Of a stretch of 64,000 nt of DNA, positions 35,117 through 43,238 are shown piece after piece. Under the pieces are notes generated by a model. It searched no databases. It worked only from the letters and a program-made list of their open reading frames with translations, and was not told the origin of the DNA. The position numbers and the translations under genes were made by a program. Numbering within the stretch: the stretch's first letter is position 1; every line of letters starts with the position of its first letter. Origin of the DNA: Paenibacillus sp. PL91 (lineage in GTDB: Bacteria > Bacillota > Bacilli > Paenibacillales > Paenibacillaceae); assembly GCF_012935325.2 (NCBI RefSeq), contig NZ_JABBYG020000008.1:124001-188000 (forward strand), given 5' to 3'.

Positions 35117-36812
35117 AATTTTTTGGATGAACTCAGTTATGCTTAAAGGGACTTATTTGATTGTGCTGCTCTATCTCGGGCTGGAATCGGTGTCCAATTA
35201 CACGCTTGTCTATGTGCAAAAAATACTAATCGATGATGTGTTCACCAAAGGGAAGTATGAGCTGCTTCCCATCGTCATTGGCGTGTTCGCGGTCGCTGGC
35301 ATCGTCTACTCGCTCATGTTCACGATGACGAGCCGAAGCCTTGTTCGCAATGAGTTCGCGGTTAGCCGCTCCTTGCTTACGCGTATGCTGAAGCGAATCG
35401 AAGGCATTCCGATCGAGCGGTTTCAAAATGAGCGTACCGGCAAATACGTCTACTCGTTCACGCAGGATTTGTTTATCTCGGCAAGCGTAATCGGCTGGCA
35501 AATACCGCGCGGTATACAAGAGACGCTGAACCTATGCATCCTGATGACGATTATCGGCTTCTCTAGTCCGATCCTGCTGCTCATGATCGTGGGGCTTTGC
35601 ACCATTTATGTGTTGATTGGCTACTATTTCACGCCGAAGCTGAAGGCACAGGCGAGAAAAGTAGCGGAGAAGCGCACCGCGCTGCTCATCCAGATCGAGG
35701 AAGGCGTCGCGTCTACGCGCGAGGTTGTTGCCTATCATCGGTTGAAGTGGGAAGAGAAGCTCTACAATAAGATGTTCTCCGAATACTTTGAACAGGTGAT
35801 GGCGGAGGGCAAGCTCGTCAACCGGCAAATCCGCTTCAGCGACCCGATGAAATGGGGCATTGGCATTCTGGTGCTGGGCTATTGCGGGATTCAGCTGATC
35901 AACGAACATATGTCGATTGGCACGTTCGTTATTTTATTTCAGTTTTCTACGCAGTTGTCCGACTCGTTCTATAATCTGTTTCAATTCATCATGGGTATGT
36001 CGTCGCAGCTGGCGAACGTGGACAGGGTACAGCGGATTTTGGAGCTGGAGCAGCATGATGCGGGACGGCAGAGCATGGATCGCAAAATCGAGAGCCTCAC
36101 GTTTAGCGACGCAAGCTTTCGCTATTCACCTGAGCTTTCTGAGGTCATCCGCGGCTTTACGGCTGATCTGCCGATTGGACGCAAGATCGCTTTCGTCGGC
36201 ACAAGCGGTGGCGGCAAATCAACGATTGCTCAGCTGCTCGTACGTTTCTATGACCCTTCGCTTGGGACGCTCAGGCTGAACGGCATGGCTGCGCAGGAGT
36301 ACAACCGCGAGCAGTGGGCGGATAAGGTATCGATCGTATTCCAGGACCCTTATATGTTCTCGGACACGATTCGGGAAAATTTAATGCTCGGCAGGGACGG
36401 CGTTACGGAGGCCGATATCGAAGAAGCTTGCCGCATCGCGCAAATTCATGATTTTATTTTGGCGCTGCCTGAGGGCTACGATACGAATATAGGCGAACGG
36501 GGCATTAAGCTATCAGGCGGACAACGCCAGCGCATTGCGATTGCGAGGGCAATTGTCAGCGATCCGGAAATTTTGGTGCTGGATGAAGCGACATCGGCGC
36601 TTGACCTGGAGACGGAGCGCCAGCTGCTGGCTGCGCTTGAAGCGAGAAGGGAAGGGCAGACGACGATCATGATCGCGCATCGTCTCTCGACGATTGAGAA
36701 TGCCGACGTCATATTCGTCATGGATCAGGGGGCGCTAGCGGAAACCGGTACGCATGACGAGCTGCTTGCCGGCGGAAGAGTGTATCAGCAGCTGTTGATG
36801 GCACAGCACTAA
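35103..36812 (+). CDS. ABC exporter half-transporter, subunit 2
   Basis: A 569-residue partner with six TM helices (about 15-310) and a nucleotide-binding domain: Walker A VGTSGGGKST (about 364), Q-loop IVFQDPYMFS, signature LSGGQRQRIAIAR, Walker B ILVLDEATSALD and H-loop MIAHRLSTI. Both subunits keep the catalytic Glu, so unlike the BmrC/BmrD-type pair at 56.8 kb neither ATP site is degenerate. The start overlaps the previous gene. A new promoter and a T-box leader begin right after its stop. Confidence 0.9.
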   Translation: MKYLKIFWMNSVMLKGTYLIVLLYLGLESVSNYTLVYVQKILIDDVFTKGKYELLPIVIGVFAVAGIVYSLMFTMTSRSLVRNEFAVSRSLLTRMLKRIEGIPIERFQNERTGKYVYSFTQDLFISASVIGWQIPRGIQETLNLCILMTIIGFSSPILLLMIVGLCTIYVLIGYYFTPKLKAQARKVAEKRTALLIQIEEGVASTREVVAYHRLKWEEKLYNKMFSEYFEQVMAEGKLVNRQIRFSDPMKWGIGILVLGYCGIQLINEHMSIGTFVILFQFSTQLSDSFYNLFQFIMGMSSQLANVDRVQRILELEQHDAGRQSMDRKIESLTFSDASFRYSPELSEVIRGFTADLPIGRKIAFVGTSGGGKSTIAQLLVRFYDPSLGTLRLNGMAAQEYNREQWADKVSIVFQDPYMFSDTIRENLMLGRDGVTEADIEEACRIAQIHDFILALPEGYDTNIGERGIKLSGGQRQRIAIARAIVSDPEILVLDEATSALDLETERQLLAALEARREGQTTIMIAHRLSTIENADVIFVMDQGALAETGTHDELLAGGRVYQQLLMAQH

Positions 36813-36833
36813 AGTTATGGGGTTATTTTTCGA

Positions 36834-36862
36834 TTGACAGCCTCATGTGGGTTGGATATATT
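36834..36862 (+). promoter_or_regulatory. SigA promoter of the trpS leader
   Basis: TTGACA (36834-36839), 17-base spacer, TATATT (36857-36862). Transcription should begin near 36869, directly before the T-box leader. Confidence 0.85.
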
Positions 36863-36868
36863 AAATAT

Positions 36869-37172
36869 TACATAATCTAACAATGAAGATGAAGGGTAAG
36901 TAGACATGCGTCAAGGACTTTCAGAGAGCCGGTGGTTGCTGTGAACCGGTGTCCCGCGCGTGATTGAATGGCCTTCGGAGTTGCTTGGCCGAATCATCGC
37001 TTCGATGTAGTAGGCAAAGCCGGGGTTCCTGCCGTTATCACAGGAGCAGTATCGAGCCTCATGCAGGTGTCCGTACTGTCTAGAGGATCGCGCTTCTTTG
37101 AACGATGAAGCAGCTGCGGTTAAATAAGGTGGTACCACGATAACTTCGTCCTTTTGGATGAAGTTTTTTTTG
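36869..37172 (+). ncRNA. T-box leader specific for tRNA-Trp
   Basis: A full T-box riboswitch. Stem I spans roughly 36925-37020 and ends with the specifier segment GAATGGCCTTCGGAG, in which TGG (36969-36971) is the Trp codon in the usual context. The T-box sequence AAGGTGGTACCACG is at 37126-37139. The terminator AACTTCGTCC/GGATGAAGTT plus eight T residues lies at 37142-37172. Uncharged tRNA-Trp should stabilise the antiterminator and allow transcription of trpS. About 130 bases of further leader separate the terminator from trpS. Confidence 0.93.
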
Positions 37173-37196
37173 TGTGATTTGAAGGGGGTGATGGCC

Positions 37197-37409
37197 ATGG
37201 AGGATGGCTGGTGGTGGCGATTGAATAAAGGGATGCCTATTTTCAAAAATCGATTCACAAGACAGTTACTAGGTACTGTCTCATTAATAAGGAGGACTTT
37301 ATATGATGAAACAAAGAATGCTGACAGGAGATCGTGTCACCGGCAAGCTGCATCTTGGCCATTACGTTGGAAGCCTGAAAAATCGGGTCGAGCTTCAAGA
37401 CAAGTATGA
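37197..37409 (+). CDS. Trp-rich leader ORF overlapping trpS
   Basis: An upstream ORF starting MEDGWWWRLNKG, with three successive TGG codons (37209-37217) at positions 5-7. It has a near-ideal ribosome site, AAGGGGGTGAT (37182-37192), eight bases before the ATG. It lies between the T-box terminator and trpS, runs through the trpS ribosome site (AAGGAGG, 37289-37295) and stops inside trpS in another frame, 70 codons in all. Beyond the first dozen residues the peptide looks random. A leader peptide with tandem Trp codons behind a T-box is known for the B. subtilis rtpA (anti-TRAP) gene, where it controls translation; a similar role here is inferred. Confidence 0.6.
   Translation: MEDGWWWRLNKGMPIFKNRFTRQLLGTVSLIRRTLYDETKNADRRSCHRQAASWPLRWKPEKSGRASRQV
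37260..37281 (+). promoter_or_regulatory. Hairpin just upstream of the trpS ribosome site
   Basis: AGACAGT and ACTGTCT form a perfect 7-base stem over an 8-base loop, eight bases before AAGGAGG of trpS and within the Trp-rich leader ORF. Ribosome movement through this ORF would open it. Confidence 0.5.
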
Positions 37410-38304
37410 AACCTTTGTCCTGCTTGCCGATGTTCAAGCGCTGACTACCCATTTTGATAAACCGGAATTAATACGAGGCCATCTTCGGGAGGTAGCGCTC
37501 GATTATTTGGCTGTTGGCATCAAGCCTGAATCGGCTACGATCTTTGTGCAGTCGATGGTGCCGGAAATTGCCGAATTGACAGTGCTGTTCTCGATGTTCG
37601 TTACGGTAAATCTGCTGCGGCATAACCCAACGATTAAATCAGAATCAAAAAACAGCGGCTTGGATGATATGTACTATGGATTTCTTGGTTATCCGGTAAG
37701 CCAGGCAGCTGACATCACATTTTGTAAAGCGAGTATCGTGCCAGTAGGGGATGACCAGCTTCCGCATTTGGAGCTGACCCGTAAAATCGTACGCCGATTC
37801 AATGAATTGTATAAGCCTGTGTTTATTGAGCCGCAGGCGCTTGTTGGCGATTTTCCAAGGCTGCTAGGGACCGATGGCAGCGCGAAGATGAGCAAGAGCC
37901 TCGGAAATGCGATTGAGCTGGACTCATCGCCTGCCGTTATTTCTCACAAAATCCGCAAGGCAGTTACAGACCCGGCTCGCATTCACAAGAACGATCCAGG
38001 GCATCCCGATATTTGTCCGATCTATGCGTATCACCGGGCTTTTCGCCCGGAAGGTTCATTGGAAATACGCGAAGGCTGTGAGAAGGGCACAATGGGATGC
38101 TCGGGGTGCAAGCAGCTTATCGCCTCGACCATTGAGCAGCTTCTGGAGCCGATGCAGGAACGGCGAGCTTATTATGCCGATAGACCGAAGATGATTGATG
38201 ATATGTTAATAGAGGGGACTGTGCGTGCGCAGGCGATAGCTCGAGATACGATGATCGAGGTGCGTGACGCCATGAGTCTCAATTACTTCATTAATAGGGA
38301 TTGA
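37303..38304 (+). CDS. trpS: Tryptophanyl-tRNA synthetase
   Basis: Class I synthetase, 333 residues, charging tRNA-Trp. The HIGH-type motif is HLGHYVGS near residues 17-24 and the KMSKS loop is intact near 205. The N-terminus TGDRVTGKLHLGHY follows the form seen in streptococci and clostridia and differs from the SGIQPSG form of B. subtilis TrpS, so it may be an acquired or second TrpRS. It has AAGGAGG seven bases upstream. Control is by the Trp T-box and, by inference, by the Trp-rich leader ORF. A strong terminator follows, so it is monocistronic. Confidence 0.95.
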   Translation: MMKQRMLTGDRVTGKLHLGHYVGSLKNRVELQDKYETFVLLADVQALTTHFDKPELIRGHLREVALDYLAVGIKPESATIFVQSMVPEIAELTVLFSMFVTVNLLRHNPTIKSESKNSGLDDMYYGFLGYPVSQAADITFCKASIVPVGDDQLPHLELTRKIVRRFNELYKPVFIEPQALVGDFPRLLGTDGSAKMSKSLGNAIELDSSPAVISHKIRKAVTDPARIHKNDPGHPDICPIYAYHRAFRPEGSLEIREGCEKGTMGCSGCKQLIASTIEQLLEPMQERRAYYADRPKMIDDMLIEGTVRAQAIARDTMIEVRDAMSLNYFINRD

Positions 38305-38330
38305 TTTGGCAGCAATCCAATAACCAGAAA

Positions 38331-38371
38331 CCAGTCTGACACGGGGTTCCGTGTTCGGACTGGTTTTTTTT
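38331..38371 (+). terminator. Rho-independent terminator after trpS
   Basis: CCAGTC.GACACGG / CCGTGTTC.GACTGG hairpin followed by eight or more T residues. Confidence 0.9.
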
Positions 38372-38447
38372 AAGATAACGCCATACTTTTTCATACATGG
38401 ATAGCGTTCCGAAACAGCATTCCCGTTCACGGGCCCGTCACACCTTC

Positions 38448-38502
38448 AAGCTGTGTAGAAAAGTCCATCCCCCGATATAGAAAAGTCCATTCCGAACAGC
38501 TT
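38448..38502. promoter_or_regulatory. Paired 13-bp direct repeat upstream of the siderophore operon
   Basis: TAGAAAAGTCCAT occurs at 38456-38468 and 38478-38490, a 22-base spacing (two helical turns). Inverted AAGCTGT (38448-38454) and ACAGCTT (38496-38502) flank the pair. It lies upstream of the Fur boxes and would suit a direct-repeat-binding activator of the AraC type. No such gene is adjacent. Confidence 0.45.
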
Positions 38503-38529
38503 AAAATCGTGTAACATAGGAAATGTTGC

Positions 38530-38603
38530 TGATAATGGTTATCACTCAGCGGGTGGTGCTAGAAACAGCGTATTTTTTTGATAATAAATGAGAATGATTA
38601 TCT
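38530..38603 (+). promoter_or_regulatory. Two Fur boxes
   Basis: TGATAATGGTTATCA (38530-38544) fits the Fur 7-1-7 consensus TGATAATNATTATCA with one mismatch. TGAGAATGATTATCT (38589-38603) fits with two. Both lie in front of the siderophore import genes, so iron-dependent repression by Fur is expected. Confidence 0.8.
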
Positions 38604-38636
38604 TTGATAATTTCTATGATGATTTGAGGAATTCGT

Positions 38637-39590
38637 GTGAAGCTATGGTATCTCTTAATCGTGCTTATTGTATTATCGATCACGTCCCTATTTATCGGGG
38701 TTAAGGACATCTCGCCGCTTGATCTGTTCTCTCTCACAGAGGAACAATTGCAAGTGTTGTCCATTAGCCGTATTCCGCGGCTTGTCAGCATTATTATAGC
38801 CGGCGTCGGGATGAGCGTTACGGGATTGATCATGCAGCAGCTCAGCCGCAACAAGTTCGTATCGCCTACGACTGGGGGGACGGACGATTCTGCTAGACTG
38901 GGCATCCTCGTCGCTTTAATGATATTCCCGTCAGCCAGCACGATGGAGAAGATGCTGCTTGCCTTCGCGTTCGCGTTAGCCGGTACATATGTGTTTATGA
39001 AAATTCTCGATCGCCTGAAATTCAAAGATACGATCTTTATTCCGCTTGTAGGGCTTATGTTCGGCAATGTCATTAATGCAGTGACGACGTTTTTTGCCTA
39101 TAAGAATGATCTTATTCAAAACATTTCCTCATGGCTGCAAGGCAGCTTCTCGCTCGTGATGAGCGGGCGCTACGAGCTGATGTATGTAAGCTTGCCGCTT
39201 CTCATCGTTGCGTATCTCTATGCAAATAAATTTACGATTGCAGGGCTGGGGGAGGAGTTCTCTACCAATCTAGGGATGAATCATAAGCTGGTCGTCAATA
39301 TCGGCCTTGTGATCGTAGCGCTCATTTCGGTAATCGTTATTTTGACGGTGGGCACGCTGCCTTTCCTTGGCCTCATTATTCCGAATATCGTGACGCTGTA
39401 CATGGGCGACAACTTGAAGAGAAGCCTGTCGCATACAGCGGTGGTTGGCGCGATATTCGTACTGGTATGCGATATTATCGGCCGATTGATTATTTTTCCG
39501 TATGAGATTCCGATCGGCCTAACGATCGGCATCATCGGAAGCGTTATTTTTCTTTACTTGTTGATGAGGAGAAAGGCATATGAAGCTTAA
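38637..39590 (+). CDS. yclN: Petrobactin-type siderophore ABC permease (YclN-like)
   Basis: A 317-residue FecCD-family permease with nine to ten TM helices, importing ferric siderophore. The gene order permease-permease-ATPase-binding protein and the sequences (SRIPRLVSIIIAGVGMSVTG, GTDDSARLG, LGMNHKLVVNIG) correspond to B. subtilis yclNOPQ, which imports petrobactin and its precursors. GTG start with TGAGGAA upstream. Two Fur boxes precede it. Its end overlaps the next start by 11 bases. The exact siderophore is inferred from resemblance. Confidence 0.88.
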   Translation: MKLWYLLIVLIVLSITSLFIGVKDISPLDLFSLTEEQLQVLSISRIPRLVSIIIAGVGMSVTGLIMQQLSRNKFVSPTTGGTDDSARLGILVALMIFPSASTMEKMLLAFAFALAGTYVFMKILDRLKFKDTIFIPLVGLMFGNVINAVTTFFAYKNDLIQNISSWLQGSFSLVMSGRYELMYVSLPLLIVAYLYANKFTIAGLGEEFSTNLGMNHKLVVNIGLVIVALISVIVILTVGTLPFLGLIIPNIVTLYMGDNLKRSLSHTAVVGAIFVLVCDIIGRLIIFPYEIPIGLTIGIIGSVIFLYLLMRRKAYEA

Positions 39591-40521
39591 ACTTAGTTTG
39601 CTTGCGGTGCTGGCCGTCGCGCTAATAGCCGTATTTCTATTCATTCATCTTGGTCCCAATTGGGATTATGCCCTGCCAAGAAGATTGAAGAAGGTGCTGG
39701 CGATCGTTATTACCGGAGGCGCAATTGCTTACTCCACTATGATCTTTCAGACCATTACGAACAATCGGATTTTGACGCCTAGCATTATCGGCCTAGATTC
39801 GCTTTATATGCTCATTCAAACGTTCGTTATTTTTGCCTTCGGCTCTATGAGTCTTCCAAGCACGAACAAGCATCTTAATTTTTTTATATCGGTTGCTTTG
39901 ATGATCGCATTCGTTGCGGTGCTGTATAAGCTGTTGTTCCAAAAGGAAGGCAGAAATCTATATTTCCTACTGCTGATCGGGCTCGTGCTCGGCACCTTGT
40001 TCGGCAGCATGTCGACGTTCATGCAGGTGCTGATCGATCCGAACGAATTTCTCATTGTTCAGGGGAAAATGTTCGCAAGCTTCAACAATGTCAATACCGA
40101 CTTGCTCGTCATTTCCATCGTTATCATCGGAATAATCGCTATTTATGTCACGCGACTAAGCAAATATTTGGATGTGATGTCGCTTGGCAAGGAGCATGCG
40201 GTCAATCTGGGCATTCCTTACGATTATGTCGTCAAAAGAATGCTGGTCATCGTTGCCATTCTGATTGCCGTATCGACCGCGCTGGTTGGACCGATAACTT
40301 TCCTTGGACTGCTCGTCGTCAATGTAGCCTATCAATTCATGCGCACCTATCGGCATAGCTTCCTTATACCCGGAGCGATGCTGATTAGCATTATTGCGCT
40401 TGTCGGCGGGCAATTAATCGTGGAGCGGGTGTTCACGTTCGAGACGACGATAAGCGTCATTATCAACTTCATCGGCGGAGCGTACTTTTTATATTTGCTG
40501 CTAAGGGAGAAGAAAGCATGA
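39580..40521 (+). CDS. yclO: Petrobactin-type siderophore ABC permease (YclO-like)
   Basis: A 313-residue second FecCD permease, forming the channel with the YclN-like subunit. Nine to ten hydrophobic helices are present, with the family segments PRRLKKVLAIVITGGAIAYS, TPSIIGLDSLYMLIQTF and VGPITFLGLLVVNVAYQFM, which contact the ATPase and line the channel. Its stop overlaps the ATG of the ATPase gene (ATGA), showing tight coupling. Identification rests on gene order and on similarity to YclO-type permeases. Confidence 0.88.
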   Translation: MKLKLSLLAVLAVALIAVFLFIHLGPNWDYALPRRLKKVLAIVITGGAIAYSTMIFQTITNNRILTPSIIGLDSLYMLIQTFVIFAFGSMSLPSTNKHLNFFISVALMIAFVAVLYKLLFQKEGRNLYFLLLIGLVLGTLFGSMSTFMQVLIDPNEFLIVQGKMFASFNNVNTDLLVISIVIIGIIAIYVTRLSKYLDVMSLGKEHAVNLGIPYDYVVKRMLVIVAILIAVSTALVGPITFLGLLVVNVAYQFMRTYRHSFLIPGAMLISIIALVGGQLIVERVFTFETTISVIINFIGGAYFLYLLLREKKA

Positions 40522-41276
40522 TCGAAGTTAGAAATGTTTCCAAAGCATATGGCGGCAAGCCTGTGATCGAGCAGGTGTCCGTTACCATTTCGAAGGGGAA
40601 GATCACTTCGTTTATCGGGCCAAATGGTGCAGGCAAGAGCACGCTTCTCTCGATGATTAGCCGCCTGTTAACGAAGGACAGCGGGCAGGTGCTCATCGAG
40701 GGAAAGGAAGTCAGCGCTTGGAAAAGCGCCGAGCTCGCCAAAAAAATATCGATTCTCAAGCAGTCGAATCATATTAACCTTCGTTTGACGGTGCGTGAGC
40801 TTGTAAGCTTCGGTCGTTTTCCTTATTCGCAAGGCAAGCTGACGGCGGAGGATTGGAAGCAAGTCGATGAAGCGATCGCCTACATGGATCTTACGGGGAT
40901 GCAGGGCAAGTTTCTCGACGAGCTGAGCGGCGGACAGAAGCAGCGAGCGTTCATTGCGATGGTTATCGCTCAGAATACGGAATACATTTTGCTGGATGAA
41001 CCGCTTAACAATCTGGATATGAAGCACTCCGTTCAAATTATGAAGGTGCTGAGGCGTCTGGTAGAGGAGCTCGGCAAGACCGTTGTGCTCGTTATCCATG
41101 ACATAAACTTTGCTTCTTGTTACTCGGATTACATCGTGGCGCTGAAGGATGGAAAGGTCGTTAAGGAAGGCTCTACCGAGACGATCATCGACAGCGCCGT
41201 GCTGCAAGACATCTATGATATGGACATTCCGATCGAGCTGATTAACGGCAACCGAATCGGCGTTTACTTTACTTGA
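40518..41276 (+). CDS. yclP: Petrobactin-type siderophore ABC ATPase (YclP-like)
   Basis: A 252-residue ATPase driving siderophore import. Walker A GPNGAGKST (about 34-42), signature LSGGQKQRAF (about 136), Walker B YILLDEPLNNLD and H-loop VIHDINFASCYSD are intact and of FecE/FhuC type. Its ATG lies in the stop of the second permease gene. It is followed after about 65 bases by the binding-protein gene, in which distance I see no terminator, so all four genes probably share one Fur-controlled transcript. Confidence 0.92.
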   Translation: MIEVRNVSKAYGGKPVIEQVSVTISKGKITSFIGPNGAGKSTLLSMISRLLTKDSGQVLIEGKEVSAWKSAELAKKISILKQSNHINLRLTVRELVSFGRFPYSQGKLTAEDWKQVDEAIAYMDLTGMQGKFLDELSGGQKQRAFIAMVIAQNTEYILLDEPLNNLDMKHSVQIMKVLRRLVEELGKTVVLVIHDINFASCYSDYIVALKDGKVVKEGSTETIIDSAVLQDIYDMDIPIELINGNRIGVYFT

Positions 41277-41342
41277 TTGAAGGAAGACTTGCCAAAGGAT
41301 ATTCAAACATTTTTATAAAAATTTGATTTAGGGGTGATTGAA

Positions 41343-42323
41343 GTGAAAAAATCTTTACCTGTATTGTTTATTCTAGTCCTTTTCGCTATGGTGATCGCGG
41401 CATGCGGTGCCAATAATAGCGGAAATAACGGAGCTGCTAACGCGCCTTCAAACGAAGCGCCTGCGGCTACGGAAGCACCAGCGCTTACGGAGGTTACCGT
41501 TAAGCATCAGCTAGGCGAAACCGTTGTTCCTGTAAATCCGGCAAAGGTTGTTGTGTTTGACTTCGGAACATTGGATACGCTGGATAAACTCGGCGTTGAG
41601 GTGGCAGCATTGCCGCAAGCCAACATACCTTCTTACCTTGAGAAATACAAAGATGCGAAATACGTAAATGCAGGCAGCTTGAAAGAGCCTGACTTCGAGA
41701 AAGTGAACGAGCTTGCTCCTGATCTGATCATCATATCGGGCCGCCAATCGGACGCTTACGAGGAGCTTAGCAAAATTGCGCCAACGATCTTTATGGGCGT
41801 GGACACCAAAAACTTCATGGGCTCGTTCGAGGAAAACGTAAAAACGCTTGGCCAAATCTTCAATAAATCAACAGAAGCGGAAGCAGAGCTTGTGACCATC
41901 AAGGCTTCGATCCAGGCTTTGAATGAAAAAGCTGCAGCAAGCGGCAAAAATGGCCTTATTATTTTGGCTAACGAGGGTGCAATCAGCGCGTACGGCAAGG
42001 CATCGCGTTTCGGTATCATTCATGATGTATTTGGTGTAGCGGCCGCGGATGAGAACATTGAAGTATCGACGCACGGCCAGTCTGTAACTTATGAGTATGT
42101 AGCGGAGAAAGATGCGGATTATCTGTTTGTTATTGACCGCAACCAAGTGGTAGCAGGCGAAGGCAATGCTCATGATTCCGTTGAAAATGAGCTTGTTAAA
42201 AATACAAAAGCGTACAAAGAAGGAAACATCATTTACCTTAACCCGGATTTCTGGTACCTATCGGGCGGCGGACTTATTTCGGTAGCGGCAATGGTTGAAG
42301 AGATCGACGCAGCCGTTAAATAA
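41343..42323 (+). CDS. yclQ: Siderophore-binding lipoprotein (YclQ-like)
   Basis: A 326-residue extracellular lipoprotein that captures ferric siderophore for the YclNOP importer. A lipoprotein signal peptide ends VIAACGAN, with the lipid-bearing Cys near residue 21, then an Ala/Asn/Glu-rich linker. The two-lobed binding domain shows VVVFDFGTLDTLDKLGV, ELAPDLIIISGRQSD and the closing ...NPDFWYLSGGGLISVAAMVEEI. The GTG start follows AGGGGTG by six bases; an in-frame GTG nine bases earlier overlaps that site. A terminator follows. Confidence 0.9.
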   Translation: MKKSLPVLFILVLFAMVIAACGANNSGNNGAANAPSNEAPAATEAPALTEVTVKHQLGETVVPVNPAKVVVFDFGTLDTLDKLGVEVAALPQANIPSYLEKYKDAKYVNAGSLKEPDFEKVNELAPDLIIISGRQSDAYEELSKIAPTIFMGVDTKNFMGSFEENVKTLGQIFNKSTEAEAELVTIKASIQALNEKAAASGKNGLIILANEGAISAYGKASRFGIIHDVFGVAAADENIEVSTHGQSVTYEYVAEKDADYLFVIDRNQVVAGEGNAHDSVENELVKNTKAYKEGNIIYLNPDFWYLSGGGLISVAAMVEEIDAAVK

Positions 42324-42348
42324 CAGCGACAAGCATAGCAAAGAATGT

Positions 42349-42400
42349 AAAGGCTGATGGCCTGCTCCCGCAACCGCGGCAGCTGGTCATCGGCTTTTTT
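42349..42400 (+). terminator. Terminator after the siderophore operon
   Basis: AAGGCTGATGGCC...GGTCATCGGCTTTTTT with an internal GCTCCCGCAACCGCGGC loop region. Confidence 0.8.
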
Positions 42401-42482
42401 GCTTATTTCGATAGGCTCTTTTTTGATTAGCAGCAATGCAGCTATAATATAAGAAGAGCAGAAGTAGAAGGGAGGACAATCC

Positions 42483-43238
42483 GTGAACCCTGTTTTAGAG
42501 CTTCATAATGTGAAGAAAAACCGCCATGGCTCGGAGGGAACCCCCTTGTTCGCGAATGTATCGGCGCAGATAGCGGAGCCGGCGATCGTTGCCCTGCTTG
42601 GCGTGTCAGGCCAAGGGAAGAGCACGCTGCTTCGCATGATTGCGGCTTTGGATAACGCAGATGAAGGACACATCCGTTTACATAACGTATCGCGGCGCGA
42701 GATGGACGCAAGGCAATGGCGGATGAAGGTATGCTATGTCGCGCAGCAGTCGGTCATGCTTCAGGGAAGCATCGAACAAAATCTGAAAACGGTCAGTTTG
42801 CTGCACCGCATTCCGTATGAGGATAAGCTTGTTCAGCATCTGCTGCCAAGGCTTGGGCTTGCGCATTTGGACCTTAGCAAAAGCGCGGATCGTCTATCGG
42901 GAGGAGAGAAGCAGCGGATATCGCTGCTCCGCTCTCTGCTGCTGCACCCTGCTGTGCTGCTGCTCGATGAAATAACAGCCTCGCTTGACCGTGGCAGCAA
43001 GGAAATGGTGGAGCAGGTGCTGCAGGAGTGGCATCATCAGGAAGGGACAACGATCATAATGGTCACTCATGATTTTGAACAGGCAAGGCAAATGAGCAAG
43101 GCGGTTTGGTTCATGGGCGAGGGGACTTTGCTGGAAAACAGCGAAACCGCTGCTTTCTTCGAGCATCCATCAAGCGAGCTAGCCCGGCAATACATCATGC
43201 AGCCGCCCTTGCAAAAGGAGCAGCCATGTCCATCCTAG
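42483..43238 (+). CDS. fetA: ABC ATPase of a FetAB-type system (YbbL-like)
   Basis: A 251-residue ATPase. Walker A is GVSGQGKST (about 40-48), signature RLSGGEKQRISLLRS, Walker B VLLLDEITASLD and H-loop MVTHDFEQARQM. It overlaps by 13 bases a UPF0014/FetB-like permease, the pairing of E. coli FetA-FetB, which exports iron and eases iron or peroxide stress. GTG start after AAGGGAGG. The short intervening region has a TATAAT at 42443-42448 but a weak -35. It lies just after the ferric siderophore importer, so an iron-related role is reasonable. Confidence 0.82.
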   Translation: MNPVLELHNVKKNRHGSEGTPLFANVSAQIAEPAIVALLGVSGQGKSTLLRMIAALDNADEGHIRLHNVSRREMDARQWRMKVCYVAQQSVMLQGSIEQNLKTVSLLHRIPYEDKLVQHLLPRLGLAHLDLSKSADRLSGGEKQRISLLRSLLLHPAVLLLDEITASLDRGSKEMVEQVLQEWHHQEGTTIIMVTHDFEQARQMSKAVWFMGEGTLLENSETAAFFEHPSSELARQYIMQPPLQKEQPCPS

